Positions 1 through 9,900 of a stretch of 52,301 bases of DNA are shown here, in pieces. The notes beneath the pieces were generated by a model that saw nothing but the letters and a program-made list of their open reading frames with translations, was not told the DNA's origin and did no database searches. The stretch spans positions 1-52,301 of the forward strand of contig JAHDBH010000015.1 of the NCBI GenBank assembly GCA_020630495.1. The letters run 5' to 3'. Each line of letters begins with the position of its first letter. Position 1 is the stretch's first letter. A program made the position numbers and the translations under genes. Source of the stretch: Saprospiraceae bacterium. GTDB taxonomy: Bacteria > Bacteroidota > Bacteroidia > Chitinophagales > Saprospiraceae.

Positions 1-38
1 TGCCAGTCAAACGCGCTAGCCAACTGCGCCATGGCCCC
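1..38 (-). tRNA. tRNA-Ala(GGC), 5' part, cut by the window edge
   Basis: The minus strand read from 38 downward gives a 7-nt acceptor strand GGGGCCA, T8, a D arm whose GCGC stems pair around AGTTGGCTA, then anticodon-stem strand TTTGA and loop C-T-G-G-C-A. Canonical numbering puts T33 before G34-G35-C36, so the anticodon is GGC, which reads alanine GCC codons. The 3' half, including the G3:U70 alanine identity pair, lies outside the window and could not be checked. Confidence 0.85.
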
Positions 39-198
39 TTGAGGATGTGAAGGTACGGAGTCAACCGCATATGGGAGACTATCTACCATAGCTAGATGGT
101 ACTAGCTCTATACGCCTGTGGACGGATATATCTAGCACTTAGGATTCCAGCCATTTCATATCTCCCGTCCCAGAAAAATATATCATACTCACTCCTCC

Positions 199-834
199 CT
201 ACCCCAGATCCTCTAGATCCATCTTCTTGAGGAAGCGCTTCAGCTCATCCATCTCTACATTGCCTTCGGCATTGACGATGATGCGATCGGCGACGATGAG
301 TGCCATGGAGCTACGATTGTTGCGTTTGCTGTAGGACTCAAAGCACTTATAGCCTTCCCAGGTAGTGGTACGCTCATAGCCGTCTTCTGTCTCTGACTCG
401 CTCTCGAGCTGGGACCATGCGGCCATACCCATGAGTGCCATGCCAGCTCCACCAGTATCCGTGATGCTGATCTCGATCTTGCTATCGCCGTCTGTGTAAT
501 CTGACTCTGTGGCGCTCAGCTTGATGCCCATGAGGCTATTAGTCGATCCTTCCTTGGTAGCGCGGCTGTAGCCTGCTAGCTTTTCTGGGGTTAATTTCTG
601 GAGATCTTTAAAGTGGTAGACCTCTACCTTTTCTCCATTTTCGTCTTTGGCGCTGAGCTTTTCAATCTCTTTCTTAGCCTCTCGTATAGCGGCAAATGGA
701 TTGTCACTGGACTCGCTGGTTTGCTCTGTATTGTCTGACTTTTGGGCGGAAGCCCCATCCTTATCTGAGCTGCCTATACCAAAACAAGATGCGCAGAATA
801 TCGCGATAGTGAGAAGAGAGAAAAATGATTTCAT
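199..834 (-). CDS. Exported lipoprotein of unknown function
   Basis: A protein of about 211 residues. I start at the second in-frame Met (MKSFFSLL...), which begins directly with a signal peptide whose hydrophobic stretch ends in CAS-C, a plausible lipobox; the upstream Met adds only eight residues. After the Cys there is a Ser/Asp/Glu-rich linker, then a Lys/Glu helical stretch and a mixed alpha/beta domain with a Gly/Ala/Met-rich segment (TGGAGMALMGMAAW). It should be anchored in the outer or inner membrane facing the periplasm. I do not recognise the family. It lies downstream of pcm on the same strand, but a hairpin lies between them (922-939), so co-transcription is doubtful. Confidence 0.8.
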   Translation of the reverse strand: MKSFFSLLTIAIFCASCFGIGSSDKDGASAQKSDNTEQTSESSDNPFAAIREAKKEIEKLSAKDENGEKVEVYHFKDLQKLTPEKLAGYSRATKEGSTNSLMGIKLSATESDYTDGDSKIEISITDTGGAGMALMGMAAWSQLESESETEDGYERTTTWEGYKCFESYSKRNNRSSMALIVADRIIVNAEGNVEMDELKRFLKKMDLEDLG

Positions 835-921
835 GGTGGTTATGATTGGTGTAGTCACAAAGTAAAGTACTCGCAGCCCTCATGCCACATATAGTCGACG
901 AATATAGCCCCAAAAGGCGAT

Positions 922-939
922 AAAAGTGACCTTGGTCAC
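922..939 (-). terminator. Probable intrinsic terminator of pcm
   Basis: On the minus strand, directly after the pcm stop codon, GTGACC-AA-GGTCAC forms a perfect inverted repeat followed by TTTTAT. The stem is short (five to six pairs plus a possible G-U), so termination may be partial. Confidence 0.5.
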
Positions 940-940
940 C

Positions 941-1603
941 CTAGCGCGACTGGCTATCTGTACCAGATAGGAACGGAACAAAGGCAAATGCCCCATGCCT
1001 CGACTTTCTTACTGCGCCATACCGATCCTTGTCTATCACGATCATCTCCTGCGATGTGTCGTCGCCTACGGGTATGACCATTCGCCCGCCCCACTTCAGC
1101 TGATCGACGAGCCGTGCAGGAACGTGATCCGCGCCAGCAGTGACAAGTATCTTGTCAAATGGCCCCTCAGTAGGCCAGCCAAGATATCCATCGCCATGCC
1201 TACATCTGATCTGACCAAATCCCAGATCCTCGAGCAGTGCGCGACTCTCTAGGTGTAGCGCATGATGCCTCTCGATCGTCCACACTCGCCCACCCATCAT
1301 CTGCAGCACAGCAGATTGATAACCACTGCCCGTACCTATCTCAAGGATCTTATCACGTGGAGATACGCGAAGTAACTCTGTCTGAAATGCTACTGTGTGT
1401 GGATGTGAGATGGTCTGGCCGCAGCCTATAGCAAAAGGCAGATTGCGGTATGCCCAGTCCGAAAATGCTGGATCAAGAAACCAGTGCCGAGGAAGTCTAC
1501 CGATCGCCTGTAGGACTCGTTCATCTTGTATACCTTTATGACGTAAGATATCTACGAGCTGGCGGCGCATGCCCTTGTGACGGTAAGTATCAGTTCTAGG
1601 CAA
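941..1603 (-). CDS. pcm: Protein-L-isoaspartate O-methyltransferase
   Basis: A 220-residue cytosolic SAM-dependent enzyme that methylates isoaspartyl residues in damaged proteins so they can reconvert to aspartate. Visible landmarks are the N-terminal RHKGMRRQLV and GIQDERVL segments, the substrate loop with IGCGQTISHP near residue 60, and the SAM-binding glycine motif EIGTGSGYQSAVL near residue 88. The reading frame starts at TTG at 1603; the next ATG (1570) would remove the conserved TYRHKG segment, so TTG is preferred. The length fits the family. It diverges from the phosphohexomutase gene 52 bases away. Confidence 0.93.
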   Translation of the reverse strand: MPRTDTYRHKGMRRQLVDILRHKGIQDERVLQAIGRLPRHWFLDPAFSDWAYRNLPFAIGCGQTISHPHTVAFQTELLRVSPRDKILEIGTGSGYQSAVLQMMGGRVWTIERHHALHLESRALLEDLGFGQIRCRHGDGYLGWPTEGPFDKILVTAGADHVPARLVDQLKWGGRMVIPVGDDTSQEMIVIDKDRYGAVRKSRHGAFAFVPFLSGTDSQSR

Positions 1604-1655
1604 GATTACATATTATAATTATCAGACATATATAGTACCTCTTAAAGCAAAAAAC

Positions 1656-3059
1656 ATGCCAGATCAGATCAAATTTGGAACAGACGGATGGCGAGCCATC
1701 ATCGCGGATACCTACACGCTAGCCAATGTACGCAGAGTCGCTCACGCTACGGCCCTCTACATGAAAGAGAGTGGACTATCGCGAGCGCTAATTGGGCATG
1801 ATTGTAGATTTGGCGGAGAGATGTTTTTGCAAGAGGCCAGTCGTGTCATCGCGGATCAGGGCATACAGGTACACTATCACGAGGGCATATGTACCACTCC
1901 GATGATCAGTCTGGGACTCGTGGCGCACAGCCTGGATATGGGGGTGGTCATCACCGCATCACATAATCCTCCGAGCTACAATGGCTATAAGCTCAAGAGT
2001 GCATATGGTGGTCCTACCATTCCTGCTGAGATCGCTGCTGTGGAGGCACTGATTCCTGATGGGCCTGTGGAGTGTGAAGTGGATTTCAGCACTTTCGTGC
2101 AAAAGGGTACTATAAAGAAAATCGATCTAGCAAAGACGTACGTAGATGCTGTCAGGGAAAACTTTGACGTGGACGCTATCAATGCCATAGCGAGCAATGT
2201 AGCCTATGACGCTATGTACGGTGCGGGCTTTGTGATTATCGATGAGCTTTTCCCGAGTATGCAGAGCATACACAATGAATATAATCCAAGCTTTCACGGT
2301 CAAGCTCCAGAGCCGATTCATCGTAATCTGACGGAGCTCAGCGAGATGATCGCTGCCGATGATCAGATCAAAGTCGGCTTTGCTAATGATGGCGATGCTG
2401 ATCGCATAGGCATGTATGATGAGCATGGAAACTTTGTCGATAGCCATCATCTACTCCTGCTCCTACTCTACTATCTCCACGAGGAAAAAAATCTACGCGG
2501 CAAGGTCATCGTCACTTTCTCTGTGACGGACAAAATGGTGAAACTTGCTGAGCACTTTGGACTAGATATCGAGGTGACCAAAATAGGATTTAAGTACATC
2601 GCCGAGATCATGACACAGGAAGACGTGCTCGTGGGTGGTGAAGAGTCTGGCGGCCTGGCGGTCAAGGGCCACGTGCCCGAGCGTGACGGTATATGGATCG
2701 CACTGCTGATCCTGGAATTCATGTCTAAGTCTGGAAAGACTCTTAGCGAACTATGCCAAGATATCTATGATATCGTCGGTAGTTTCTCTTGCGATCGCTA
2801 TGATCTACATATCACCGAAGATCTCAAGGCACGCGCCATCCAAGTGTGTAAGAATGAGCCATTCACTGATGTAGCAGGCCATAAAGTCACGAATACTGAA
2901 AGTACAGATGGCTACAAGTTTTTCCACGAGGGCGGCGGCTGGCTCATGATCAGGCCCTCTGGTACGGAGCCAGTCCTACGCGTCTATGCTCAGTCCGCCA
3001 CACACGAGGAGACTATTGCGGTGCTGGATGCGATGAAAGCGCGGATTCTCGCACTATAG
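1656..3059 (+). CDS. Phosphohexomutase (phosphoglucomutase/phosphomannomutase family)
   Basis: A 467-residue alpha-D-phosphohexomutase, which interconverts 1- and 6-phosphosugars through a phosphoserine. All four family signatures are visible: FGTDGWRA at the N-terminus; the phosphoserine loop TASHNPP with the catalytic Ser near 102; the Mg loop DGDADR near 245-250; the sugar-specificity loop GGEESGG near 326; and the C-terminal phosphate loop RPSGTEP near 434. Glucose, mannose or glucosamine phosphate are all possible substrates, since FGTDGWRA-type enzymes are not separable by eye. A role feeding cell-wall or polysaccharide precursors is an inference. Confidence 0.9.
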   Translation: MPDQIKFGTDGWRAIIADTYTLANVRRVAHATALYMKESGLSRALIGHDCRFGGEMFLQEASRVIADQGIQVHYHEGICTTPMISLGLVAHSLDMGVVITASHNPPSYNGYKLKSAYGGPTIPAEIAAVEALIPDGPVECEVDFSTFVQKGTIKKIDLAKTYVDAVRENFDVDAINAIASNVAYDAMYGAGFVIIDELFPSMQSIHNEYNPSFHGQAPEPIHRNLTELSEMIAADDQIKVGFANDGDADRIGMYDEHGNFVDSHHLLLLLLYYLHEEKNLRGKVIVTFSVTDKMVKLAEHFGLDIEVTKIGFKYIAEIMTQEDVLVGGEESGGLAVKGHVPERDGIWIALLILEFMSKSGKTLSELCQDIYDIVGSFSCDRYDLHITEDLKARAIQVCKNEPFTDVAGHKVTNTESTDGYKFFHEGGGWLMIRPSGTEPVLRVYAQSATHEETIAVLDAMKARILAL

Positions 3060-3176
3060 ACATGACCATAGAAATAGGACTCAGCTAAAGTCCACCGCAG
3101 CGCTGTCATGCTGATATAGTGAGATCTTCATCTCATGGTGATATACGGCATATCATAGCGGCAAAATCCTCAAGAT

Positions 3177-3194
3177 TTCACCCACATGGGTGAA
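3177..3194. promoter_or_regulatory. 7-bp inverted repeat upstream of a promoter (candidate operator)
   Basis: TTCACCC-ACAT-GGGTGAA is a perfect inverted repeat with a four-base spacer. It abuts the -33 element of the promoter described at 3195-3224, which is where an activator or repressor could bind. No regulator is identified. Confidence 0.3.
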
Positions 3195-3224
3195 TTGGCT
3201 GAAAGTGAAGTGCTCATAGTTTTG
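3195..3224 (+). promoter_or_regulatory. Bacteroidota-type promoter (TTG, 19 nt, TAGTTTTG)
   Basis: TTG at 3195-3197 and TAGTTTTG at 3217-3224 match the Bacteroidota -33/-7 consensus (TTTG, 19-21 nt, TAnnTTTG) with a 19-nt spacer. The start codon of the next gene is 33 nt further on. This is the only case in the window where both elements and spacing fit well. Confidence 0.6.
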
Positions 3225-3256
3225 AGGTATTATATTAACCACAGAAAACTATAGTC

Positions 3257-4219
3257 ATGAATCTATGTAAATACACATTGCTCTTATTGATCTTAACAGC
3301 TGCCACTAGTCTCTCAGGACAGTTGGTCATTGACTTAAACCATGACTTTGGCGGCGAGGGCGGAGCCATCGAAGTCAAAAAAGAAAATGGAATCACTTAC
3401 GCGGCCATACAACCAGATATCACTGGCGACGGTGCCTTTTTTCGACTAGCGAGCCTAGGCGATGCTAGTGCATTCAGATTTGAAGGACATCCTACTGGAA
3501 TGACTCATGGAATATTCCGCCTTGCTGGATTCTCTACAAATATTTTTGACCTCAATGAAATGGGTGATGACGGAGTGCGACTCACTAACGAAGCTATCAA
3601 CAGCAATGAGAGAAATAATGAGCCTGGACTCGTAAGTAGTGCGGCTAACACCACTACGAATGTCACAAATACCCTCGTAGTACTCCGCTCTGTGACCATC
3701 ACCGCACCCACAGATGGATACGTCGTCGTACATGCCAACTGTCAATACGAAATCAATCACACTAATGGTACGAGCTCCTATGCCAACATCGGCATCAATG
3801 ATGTGAGTACTAGTCTGAGTTCAGTTCAGGATGTTGCAGTCGGCGTATCCCCAGGTGCCAGCTCTGCACTCTATGCTTACCGTGGAGCAGCGCTTGCATC
3901 CTTTGAAGTAACTGCAGGTGTGCATACATTCTACTATATGGCACAGAGAACCGCAGGATCTGGCACCCACAGCGCAAAGGATAAGAAGATCATAGCTACA
4001 TTTTTTCCTACCACCTATGGAAGCCATGCTTCGGATGCACAGGGAGATCCATCAGATGATTCTCTCGTAGCAGATAGTGGTATGACAGAAGCAGATATCA
4101 AAGCTGAGCGCGATCAATCTATAGCCGCCAATCAAGCACGTATACAAGCTGAGCTGGCTAAGTTACAAGCAGAGGTAGCCGCAATGAATGCAGCCATGGG
4201 CTCTAATAGCCCTGAGTAA
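3257..4219 (+). CDS. Secreted beta-sandwich protein with C-terminal coiled coil, function unknown
   Basis: A 320-residue protein with a Sec signal peptide (ending around SLSGQ). The central 200 residues are rich in Thr/Ser/Asn/Gly with alternating hydrophobics (for example VTITAPTDGYVVVHANCQYE), which suggests a jelly-roll fold like C1q/TNF or fibre-head domains; this is inference only. The last 50 residues (about 270-318) form a Glu/Lys/Ala/Gln helix with heptad spacing, so the protein may oligomerise. It has its own promoter and a strong terminator, so it is a single-gene transcription unit. No T9SS sorting domain is seen. Confidence 0.8.
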   Translation: MNLCKYTLLLLILTAATSLSGQLVIDLNHDFGGEGGAIEVKKENGITYAAIQPDITGDGAFFRLASLGDASAFRFEGHPTGMTHGIFRLAGFSTNIFDLNEMGDDGVRLTNEAINSNERNNEPGLVSSAANTTTNVTNTLVVLRSVTITAPTDGYVVVHANCQYEINHTNGTSSYANIGINDVSTSLSSVQDVAVGVSPGASSALYAYRGAALASFEVTAGVHTFYYMAQRTAGSGTHSAKDKKIIATFFPTTYGSHASDAQGDPSDDSLVADSGMTEADIKAERDQSIAANQARIQAELAKLQAEVAAMNAAMGSNSPE

Positions 4220-4240
4220 GATTAAGGAACACGTCGAAGG

Positions 4241-4276
4241 ATCAGCGGCTCTGATTTCAGGGTCGCTGATTTTTTT
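4241..4276 (+). terminator. Strong intrinsic terminator
   Basis: Bases 4241-4254 pair with 4257-4270 (14 pairs, two of them G-U) with a tiny TT apex, followed by a run of T at 4270-4276. It ends the transcript of the secreted coiled-coil gene before the convergent TspO gene. There is no T-run on the minus strand, so it acts in one direction. Confidence 0.85.
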
Positions 4277-4288
4277 AGACGATTTTTT

Positions 4289-4774
4289 TCAGCCATTAAG
4301 TTGCCAGATGCTAAAGTTGAGCACAGCGGCAAATGATACCCAAAGCAGGTAAGGCACCATCAAGATTCCAGCCAACCTATGCTGCTGAAAAAAACATATT
4401 GTGGTCAACAAAATCATTATCCAAAGCACTACGATTACAGCGAATGCAAGCGCTAGATTTTCTGCTCCAAAGAATATAGGAGTCCACGCGAGGTTGAGCA
4501 AAAACTGTAGGGTAAACATGATCATGCTGCGCCTTGCGGTGAGTCCGCCCTCAGCGTATCGCTGCCACACCAGGGCAAAGGCAAAGCCCATCATCAGATA
4601 AAGCGCCGTCCACACAGGCCCAAAGATCCAATTGGGTGGATTAAATGATGGCTTGATAAGCGTACTGTACCAGCCCTCTATACTTCCGCTTGTAGCCACG
4701 CCACTAGCAGTTCCTAGTACTAGACAGAGAGTACAAGCTATGAGGGCTTTCGCCCAAAAGGGTAGAATTTTCAT
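4289..4774 (-). CDS. tspO: TspO/MBR family tryptophan-rich sensory protein
   Basis: A 161-residue protein with five membrane spans, the standard TspO length. Hallmarks are LIKPSFNPPNWIFGPVWT, LYLMMGFAFALVW, the QFLLNLAWTPIFF helix and PYLLWVSFAAVLN followed by IWQLNG at the C-terminus. Family members bind tetrapyrroles and are linked to porphyrin handling, oxidative stress and light responses; the exact role varies among bacteria. It stands alone and converges on the terminated gene to its left. Confidence 0.93.
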   Translation of the reverse strand: MKILPFWAKALIACTLCLVLGTASGVATSGSIEGWYSTLIKPSFNPPNWIFGPVWTALYLMMGFAFALVWQRYAEGGLTARRSMIMFTLQFLLNLAWTPIFFGAENLALAFAVIVVLWIMILLTTICFFQQHRLAGILMVPYLLWVSFAAVLNFSIWQLNG

Positions 4775-4997
4775 AGTGATGGCGTCCTTTAAGTCTTAGT
4801 GATATCTCAGAATCTGACAGCGTAAAAGTACGGACAGATAGGAGCATAGTAAAGTGCTGATTTCTGCGCATCATTTAAAGTCAGAGCACGACACATTCTT
4901 CCTACACCACACATGAAGCAAGAAAAACATAAGGTGTCCACCCACACTACGAATTGACAGATGTCACCGTATGAGAATAAGACCACGAAATATGTTA

Positions 4998-5420
4998 CTA
5001 GGATTCTGCTCTGGACTTTAATGCCTCATTGAAATTTTGAAATCCCGTGAGCGTCTGACCATCTAGCTTTTTAGAAAATAATCCTACTAAAAGACCCGTA
5101 AAGTACTCTTCCTGTGTGAAGCTTACGGTACCGTCCTGGTGGTCTACTATGCTAAATATATGCTCTCCGTCGAAGAGCCCCTTAACGAAGAGCTTGCCCA
5201 ACCATCTCAGTTCTCGTGGTCTATCAGCTACAAGTACGGTGGGCTTAAATTTCATACCACCTGCCGTGATCGTAAGCGTTTCACCTTGACTAGCGAGCCC
5301 CTCCGCTTCTATAATAAACGGATTCCAATCGTGGTATTGAGTAAAGTCTGTGAGAATGTCCCACACTGCCTGCGCAGTTGCACTGATACGGATGATTGAG
5401 CTGATGTGTTTTTTTGCCAT
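4998..5420 (-). CDS. SRPBCC (START/Bet v1-like) domain protein
   Basis: About 140 residues from MAKKHISSII; the longer frame starting at 5474 overlaps the space before the upstream gene and adds a spurious hydrophobic end. The segment ATAQAVWDILTDFTQYHDWN is the typical start of the SRPBCC fold (helix after strand one), followed by RPRELRWLGK and SFTQEEYFTG strands and a C-terminal helix ending FNEALKSRAE. These proteins bind hydrophobic ligands in a central cavity; the ligand is unknown. It lies 73 bases downstream of a Crp-family gene on the same strand and is probably its target or co-transcribed partner. Confidence 0.85.
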   Translation of the reverse strand: MAKKHISSIIRISATAQAVWDILTDFTQYHDWNPFIIEAEGLASQGETLTITAGGMKFKPTVLVADRPRELRWLGKLFVKGLFDGEHIFSIVDHQDGTVSFTQEEYFTGLLVGLFSKKLDGQTLTGFQNFNEALKSRAES

Positions 5421-5493
5421 GATTTTACTTGTTATTGCTATGAGATATACAGACAAAAATATGGCGAGCCTCAATCGCTCTTCTTGATCTTTA

Positions 5494-6075
5494 TCAAGAA
5501 GACATGATCTTTCTTATTCTACTGAGTGTCTCTGGAGACATCCCCAGCATAGATGCAATGTAGTGTAATGGCACATGATTAAAAATAAGTGGTTGCCACT
5601 CCATAAGATGCCTCACGCGCTGCTCTGCGTCCATGGAAAGATGCTGAAATATTCGATTCTCCAATGTCATAAAACACTTGGCTATAAACAGTCTGTCGAG
5701 TTCGGCCCAGTTGGGCAAATACCTCCCGATGGACTTATAATTTTCTGTAGTTATATAATATCCTGTGCAGGAACTCAAAGCACATATATCCCACCTTGAG
5801 GGACCATCATTCACAAATCCTGCAAGCTCTGTCACCGCCATGCCCATACTAGAAATCCACTGCGTCACATCTTTCTGGCCATCAGCGCTCAGTGCTGAAA
5901 TCCTCATATACCCTGAGGACAGGAAGTATAAGCCTCTCACACGCTTTCCCTCTCTGAGGAAATACTCACCCTTGCTATAAGATCGTAGTGTGAATAAATG
6001 AAGCACCTGAGCCGAGTCCGCTGGTCTCATACCTAGGTAGGTCTCAAGGTAAGAGCTAAGTTCCTGAGTATCCAT
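5494..6075 (-). CDS. Crp/Fnr family transcriptional regulator
   Basis: A 193-residue protein with an N-terminal cyclic-nucleotide-binding-like beta roll (residues about 20-120, including KGEYFLREGKRVRGLYFLSSG) and a short C-terminal winged helix (PLHYIASMLGMSPETLSRIRK). This short form is common in Bacteroidota and usually lacks the cAMP-contacting Arg-Ser of true Crp, so the signal is unknown. No Fnr-type Cys cluster is visible. It sits between a GDSL esterase gene upstream and an SRPBCC gene downstream, all on the minus strand with short gaps. Confidence 0.9.
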   Translation of the reverse strand: MDTQELSSYLETYLGMRPADSAQVLHLFTLRSYSKGEYFLREGKRVRGLYFLSSGYMRISALSADGQKDVTQWISSMGMAVTELAGFVNDGPSRWDICALSSCTGYYITTENYKSIGRYLPNWAELDRLFIAKCFMTLENRIFQHLSMDAEQRVRHLMEWQPLIFNHVPLHYIASMLGMSPETLSRIRKIMSS

Positions 6076-6100
6076 AATCGGTCATCCCTATCTATTATGA

Positions 6101-6895
6101 TCAATACTGCTCATACCACTCCGCCACGCGCTCAGCTACATCCTTGCCCCAGTAGTGATAGGTGACTGCGGATGGGTGCACGCCGTCGCTGTAGTAATCT
6201 TCCAGCTCATAGTCTAGAGCGTGCTTAGCACTCCATTCTTCCAGGTAGATCTTGTCATCTAGGAAGAGTACTTCTTGGCGATCAGCCGCCAGGTCTGCCA
6301 AGTGATTGCGCAGGATATCAACTTGGATGTCCATGACCTTTTTCAGTGCGGGCGTAAATGCTGGAAAGTCATGTACTCCTGGCATATTGACGCACACAAT
6401 CTTTGCTGATGGGCTATGCTGGGCAAGCTGGTCCAGAAGACGCTGCATCTCATGTCGCCACACCGTGGGCTTGGTCATCTGAAAACTATCATTACCGCCC
6501 AGGCCTATAAGAAATATGTCCTGCTGCTCCTGTGGAAGTCTGGGCAAGAGAAGCTCATTGACCATGCGAGCGGTATATCCTTTTTCTGCGATGACCTGCC
6601 ACTCGATCTGCGCCTCTAGCAATTCTGCGAGATGCATTGCTACCCTTCCTGTCAGCCCTTGGTCGTGGGTATCTACACCCACTCCGGATATAGAACTTTC
6701 CCCGATGCCAACAATCTTGATACTTGAGTCGCCTTCTCCTGTGGTGCCGATGGGATCAGCAGCATTGGGTAGTGAGGGGATGGACCTGCGGAGGCGAAGA
6801 CCATCTCTATATGCCGTGGGTAGCAGTGTCGCTACTGGCAGCAGAGCTGAGTAATAGTCTATATCCTCACGAGCTATGAGTTTGAGATCGATCAT
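6101..6895 (-). CDS. SGNH/GDSL-family hydrolase (esterase/lipase)
   Basis: A 264-residue protein with the SGNH blocks: block I as GIGESSISGVG (nucleophile Ser near 67, with GES in place of GDS), block III as GLGGND, and block V as SDGVHPS with the Asp/His pair near 245-248. There is no convincing signal peptide, so it is probably cytosolic, unlike many GDSL esterases. The substrate cannot be read from the sequence. It lies 25 bases upstream of the Crp-family gene and may share its transcript. Confidence 0.88.
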   Translation of the reverse strand: MIDLKLIAREDIDYYSALLPVATLLPTAYRDGLRLRRSIPSLPNAADPIGTTGEGDSSIKIVGIGESSISGVGVDTHDQGLTGRVAMHLAELLEAQIEWQVIAEKGYTARMVNELLLPRLPQEQQDIFLIGLGGNDSFQMTKPTVWRHEMQRLLDQLAQHSPSAKIVCVNMPGVHDFPAFTPALKKVMDIQVDILRNHLADLAADRQEVLFLDDKIYLEEWSAKHALDYELEDYYSDGVHPSAVTYHYWGKDVAERVAEWYEQY

Positions 6896-6969
6896 ATCAT
6901 CTTATGGATGAGGTATGCGCTAGGATTATTGTATGATTAATGGATAGATCATCAAGGTCTTAACAAAGC

Positions 6970-9900
6970 TTAATCTAACCAGGGGCCACCTGCTTTGCGG
7001 ATATCCTTTTGCAAGGCGTCTACCGAGTCTCTCATGATTACTAAGCGATCAGAGATCTTGGCAAGGGCAGAATTTACGATTTTTAGATTTTTTTCTGCTT
7101 GTGAGGTAGGGCCATAGGTGGAGTGTGATAGCACGCGATACACGGCAAACATCCGCTCGCCGATGGTAGGACTGACAGCTTTTTCACCTATCGCTGCACG
7201 TGATGGACTGCCAGCTACCTCTGACTTGATCAGTTGTAAATCATCACTGATGCCCTGATAGGTAGCGTATAGCTTGGGCGCTTGCGACGGTGTCTTACTG
7301 AGTGCAGCCAAGATCTCTGTCATGTCCTCAGAGAGCTCTTCTATGAGCTCAGAGGTATGAGCATCTCTGCGCACTGTCTCTGTATAGCGCTGCCAGAAAT
7401 CCTCTCTCTCGGCCTCCGACGCTGCTGGAATAGAGCTCTGATAAAGCGGCTTCACGATGATCGATTGCGGATCCGCTAGGGGCGATACTTTTCCCGTCAT
7501 CACCTTGACGAGCTGTGCAGAGTAAGTACCTGGTGGTACCAGCATACCCGACATCCATGAGTCCACGAGTGGACTACTGCGACGCAGATCCCAAGCGACT
7601 CTATGCATACCTTTCCCTGCGTGAGCATCGATCCTACGGACCACTTGACCCTCTGCATCGCGAATTTCTATCTTATAGTTTGGTCCCTGATATTCATTCT
7701 CCTGATCGAGTGTCTCGTAGCTAGTGACTTGCAAGGCAGCTAGATTCTCTTTTTCTTTTTTTCTACGCTTATCTGCTGGAGACTCATCATCCTCGGGCAG
7801 ATAATAAGTGATCAGCGCACCAAAATCGGGATTGGGTGCCACGTAGTGATCAGCACCGTGATTTCCTTTTTCTGTCTCAAATCCTAGATGAGATCTGGGA
7901 ATGTACCACCAAGCGTCTCTGATTGGGAACATTTGGGCGAAAGCCCTATCACTATCACCTATATCTCTGAGAGATCTATAGTCATCCAAGACATAAAATC
8001 CTCTGCCAAATGTCCCCGCCACCAGATCGTGCTCACGACGCTGTATGGCAAGATCACGCACACTTATCGTAGGCATACCACCGCTCATCTTGATCCACTG
8101 CTCACCGCCATCTGAGCTGAAATACACACCCCACTCTGTGCCTGCAAATAGCAACTCTGGATCTACATCATCCTGTACGATACGCCAGACGATATTCTCA
8201 TCTCCCAGACCATCTGTGATCATCTTCCAGCTCTTGCCTGCATCATCGCTGCGCAGTAGGTATGGCGAGTAGTCACCCGTCTTGTGATGATCCAGCGCCA
8301 TGTAGACCACGTCGGCATCATGCAGATCAGTCTTGATATCGTTCACATAGGCCCTAGCGGGAATCCCTCTTATGGAAGAGACGTCCACTCGACTCCAACT
8401 GTCGCCACCATCCGTAGTGATCTGAACTAGTCCATCATCTGTGCCTAGGAAGATGTGACTTTCGTCAAAATGCGATACAGCGATAGACGTGATCGTATTA
8501 TAGTTGGACATCGCATAGATATCCCAGGCATTGTCATAGCTCTGTACGGCTCCCATGATGGGAAGGCTGATGCGGTTTTCGTGGCGGGTGAGATCTGCTG
8601 ACAGAGCTGTCCAGTTATTTCCGCGATCGGTAGACTTCCATAGACGCTGTGAAGCGAAGTAGATCGTGGTGGGACTGTGAGGACTCACCAGGATGGGTGC
8701 ATCCCAGTTGTACCGTTCGTAGTCTTCGCCCTCATCGCTCTGTGGCTGTATGTCAGTGACCTCCCCTGTGGAGAGATCTATACGTGACAGGGTGCCTTGC
8801 TGCCGCTGGCCATACATGATATCAGGATTTCCTGGCTCTGTCGCTGGCTGGTGACCGTCCCAGTTGAGGACTACTCGCCAGTCGCTATTCTGTATGCCAT
8901 GCCAGTTGTCTGTGCGGGATGGGCCACCTTCTGTGCTATTGTCTTGGGTACCGCCGTAGATATTGTAAAAAGGCTCTGCATCATCCACAGCGATCTTGTA
9001 AAACTGCGTCAGCGGCAGATTGGCCATATATCTCCAGTTGGCGGCTAGGTCAAAGCTCTCGTAGAGACCTCCATCAGATCCTATGAGCAGATAGTCTGGA
9101 TCATCAGCTCGAAATGCCATAGCGTGATTATCAGAGTGCTTGTGCTCCTCTTGCATACGCCTGAATGTAGCACCGCCGTCATCACTCACCTGCACACGCA
9201 CGTCCATGAGATAGATACGATCTTTCACATGGGGACAGGCGTAGAGCTCTTGATAGTAGTGCGGTCCTGTAGCGCCAGATACAGTCTCGGACATCATCTT
9301 CCATGTGGCTCCTCTGTCAAGGCTGCGATACACCGCTCCTGATCTCTGGTCTAGCTCTATAGCTGCATAGAGGATATCACTGTCATGTGGAGACAGCGCC
9401 AGGCCTATCTTACCCATACGGCTCGTGGGCAGTCCTGAGCTCAGTCGAGACCAGGTCTTGCCACCGTCAGCAGATCTGTGCAGTCCTGATCCTGGCCCGC
9501 CGCCCATGTAGGCAGCTACCGTCCTATGCCTATCCCATGTTGCAGCATACAGTGTCTGCGGATCATCAGGATCTACCACGAGCTCAGTGGCTCCTGTCCA
9601 CATATCATCACCCAGGGTGCGCGTCCACGATTGACCGCCGTCCTCAGACATGTAGACTCCCCTCTCACCTCCAGAGCTCCAAAGCGGGCCCTGAGCTGCT
9701 ACCCAGATGATGTCAGGATCGTGTGGATGTACCACGATCTTGGAAATGTGCTCCGATTCGCGCAGTCCCATATGCTTCCATGATGCACCGCCATCATCAC
9801 TGCGATAGATGCCATCTCCCCATGAGAGATGACGTCCGCCGACATCCTCTCCTGTGCCTATCCAGACGGTGCTCGGATGATGTGGGTCTATGGTCACGCA

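Noticed and set aside
9387-9783. Open frames on the plus strand inside the sortilin-like gene
   Set aside because: They lie antisense to clear BNR repeats, have no recognisable protein features and arise from the repeat's codon bias.
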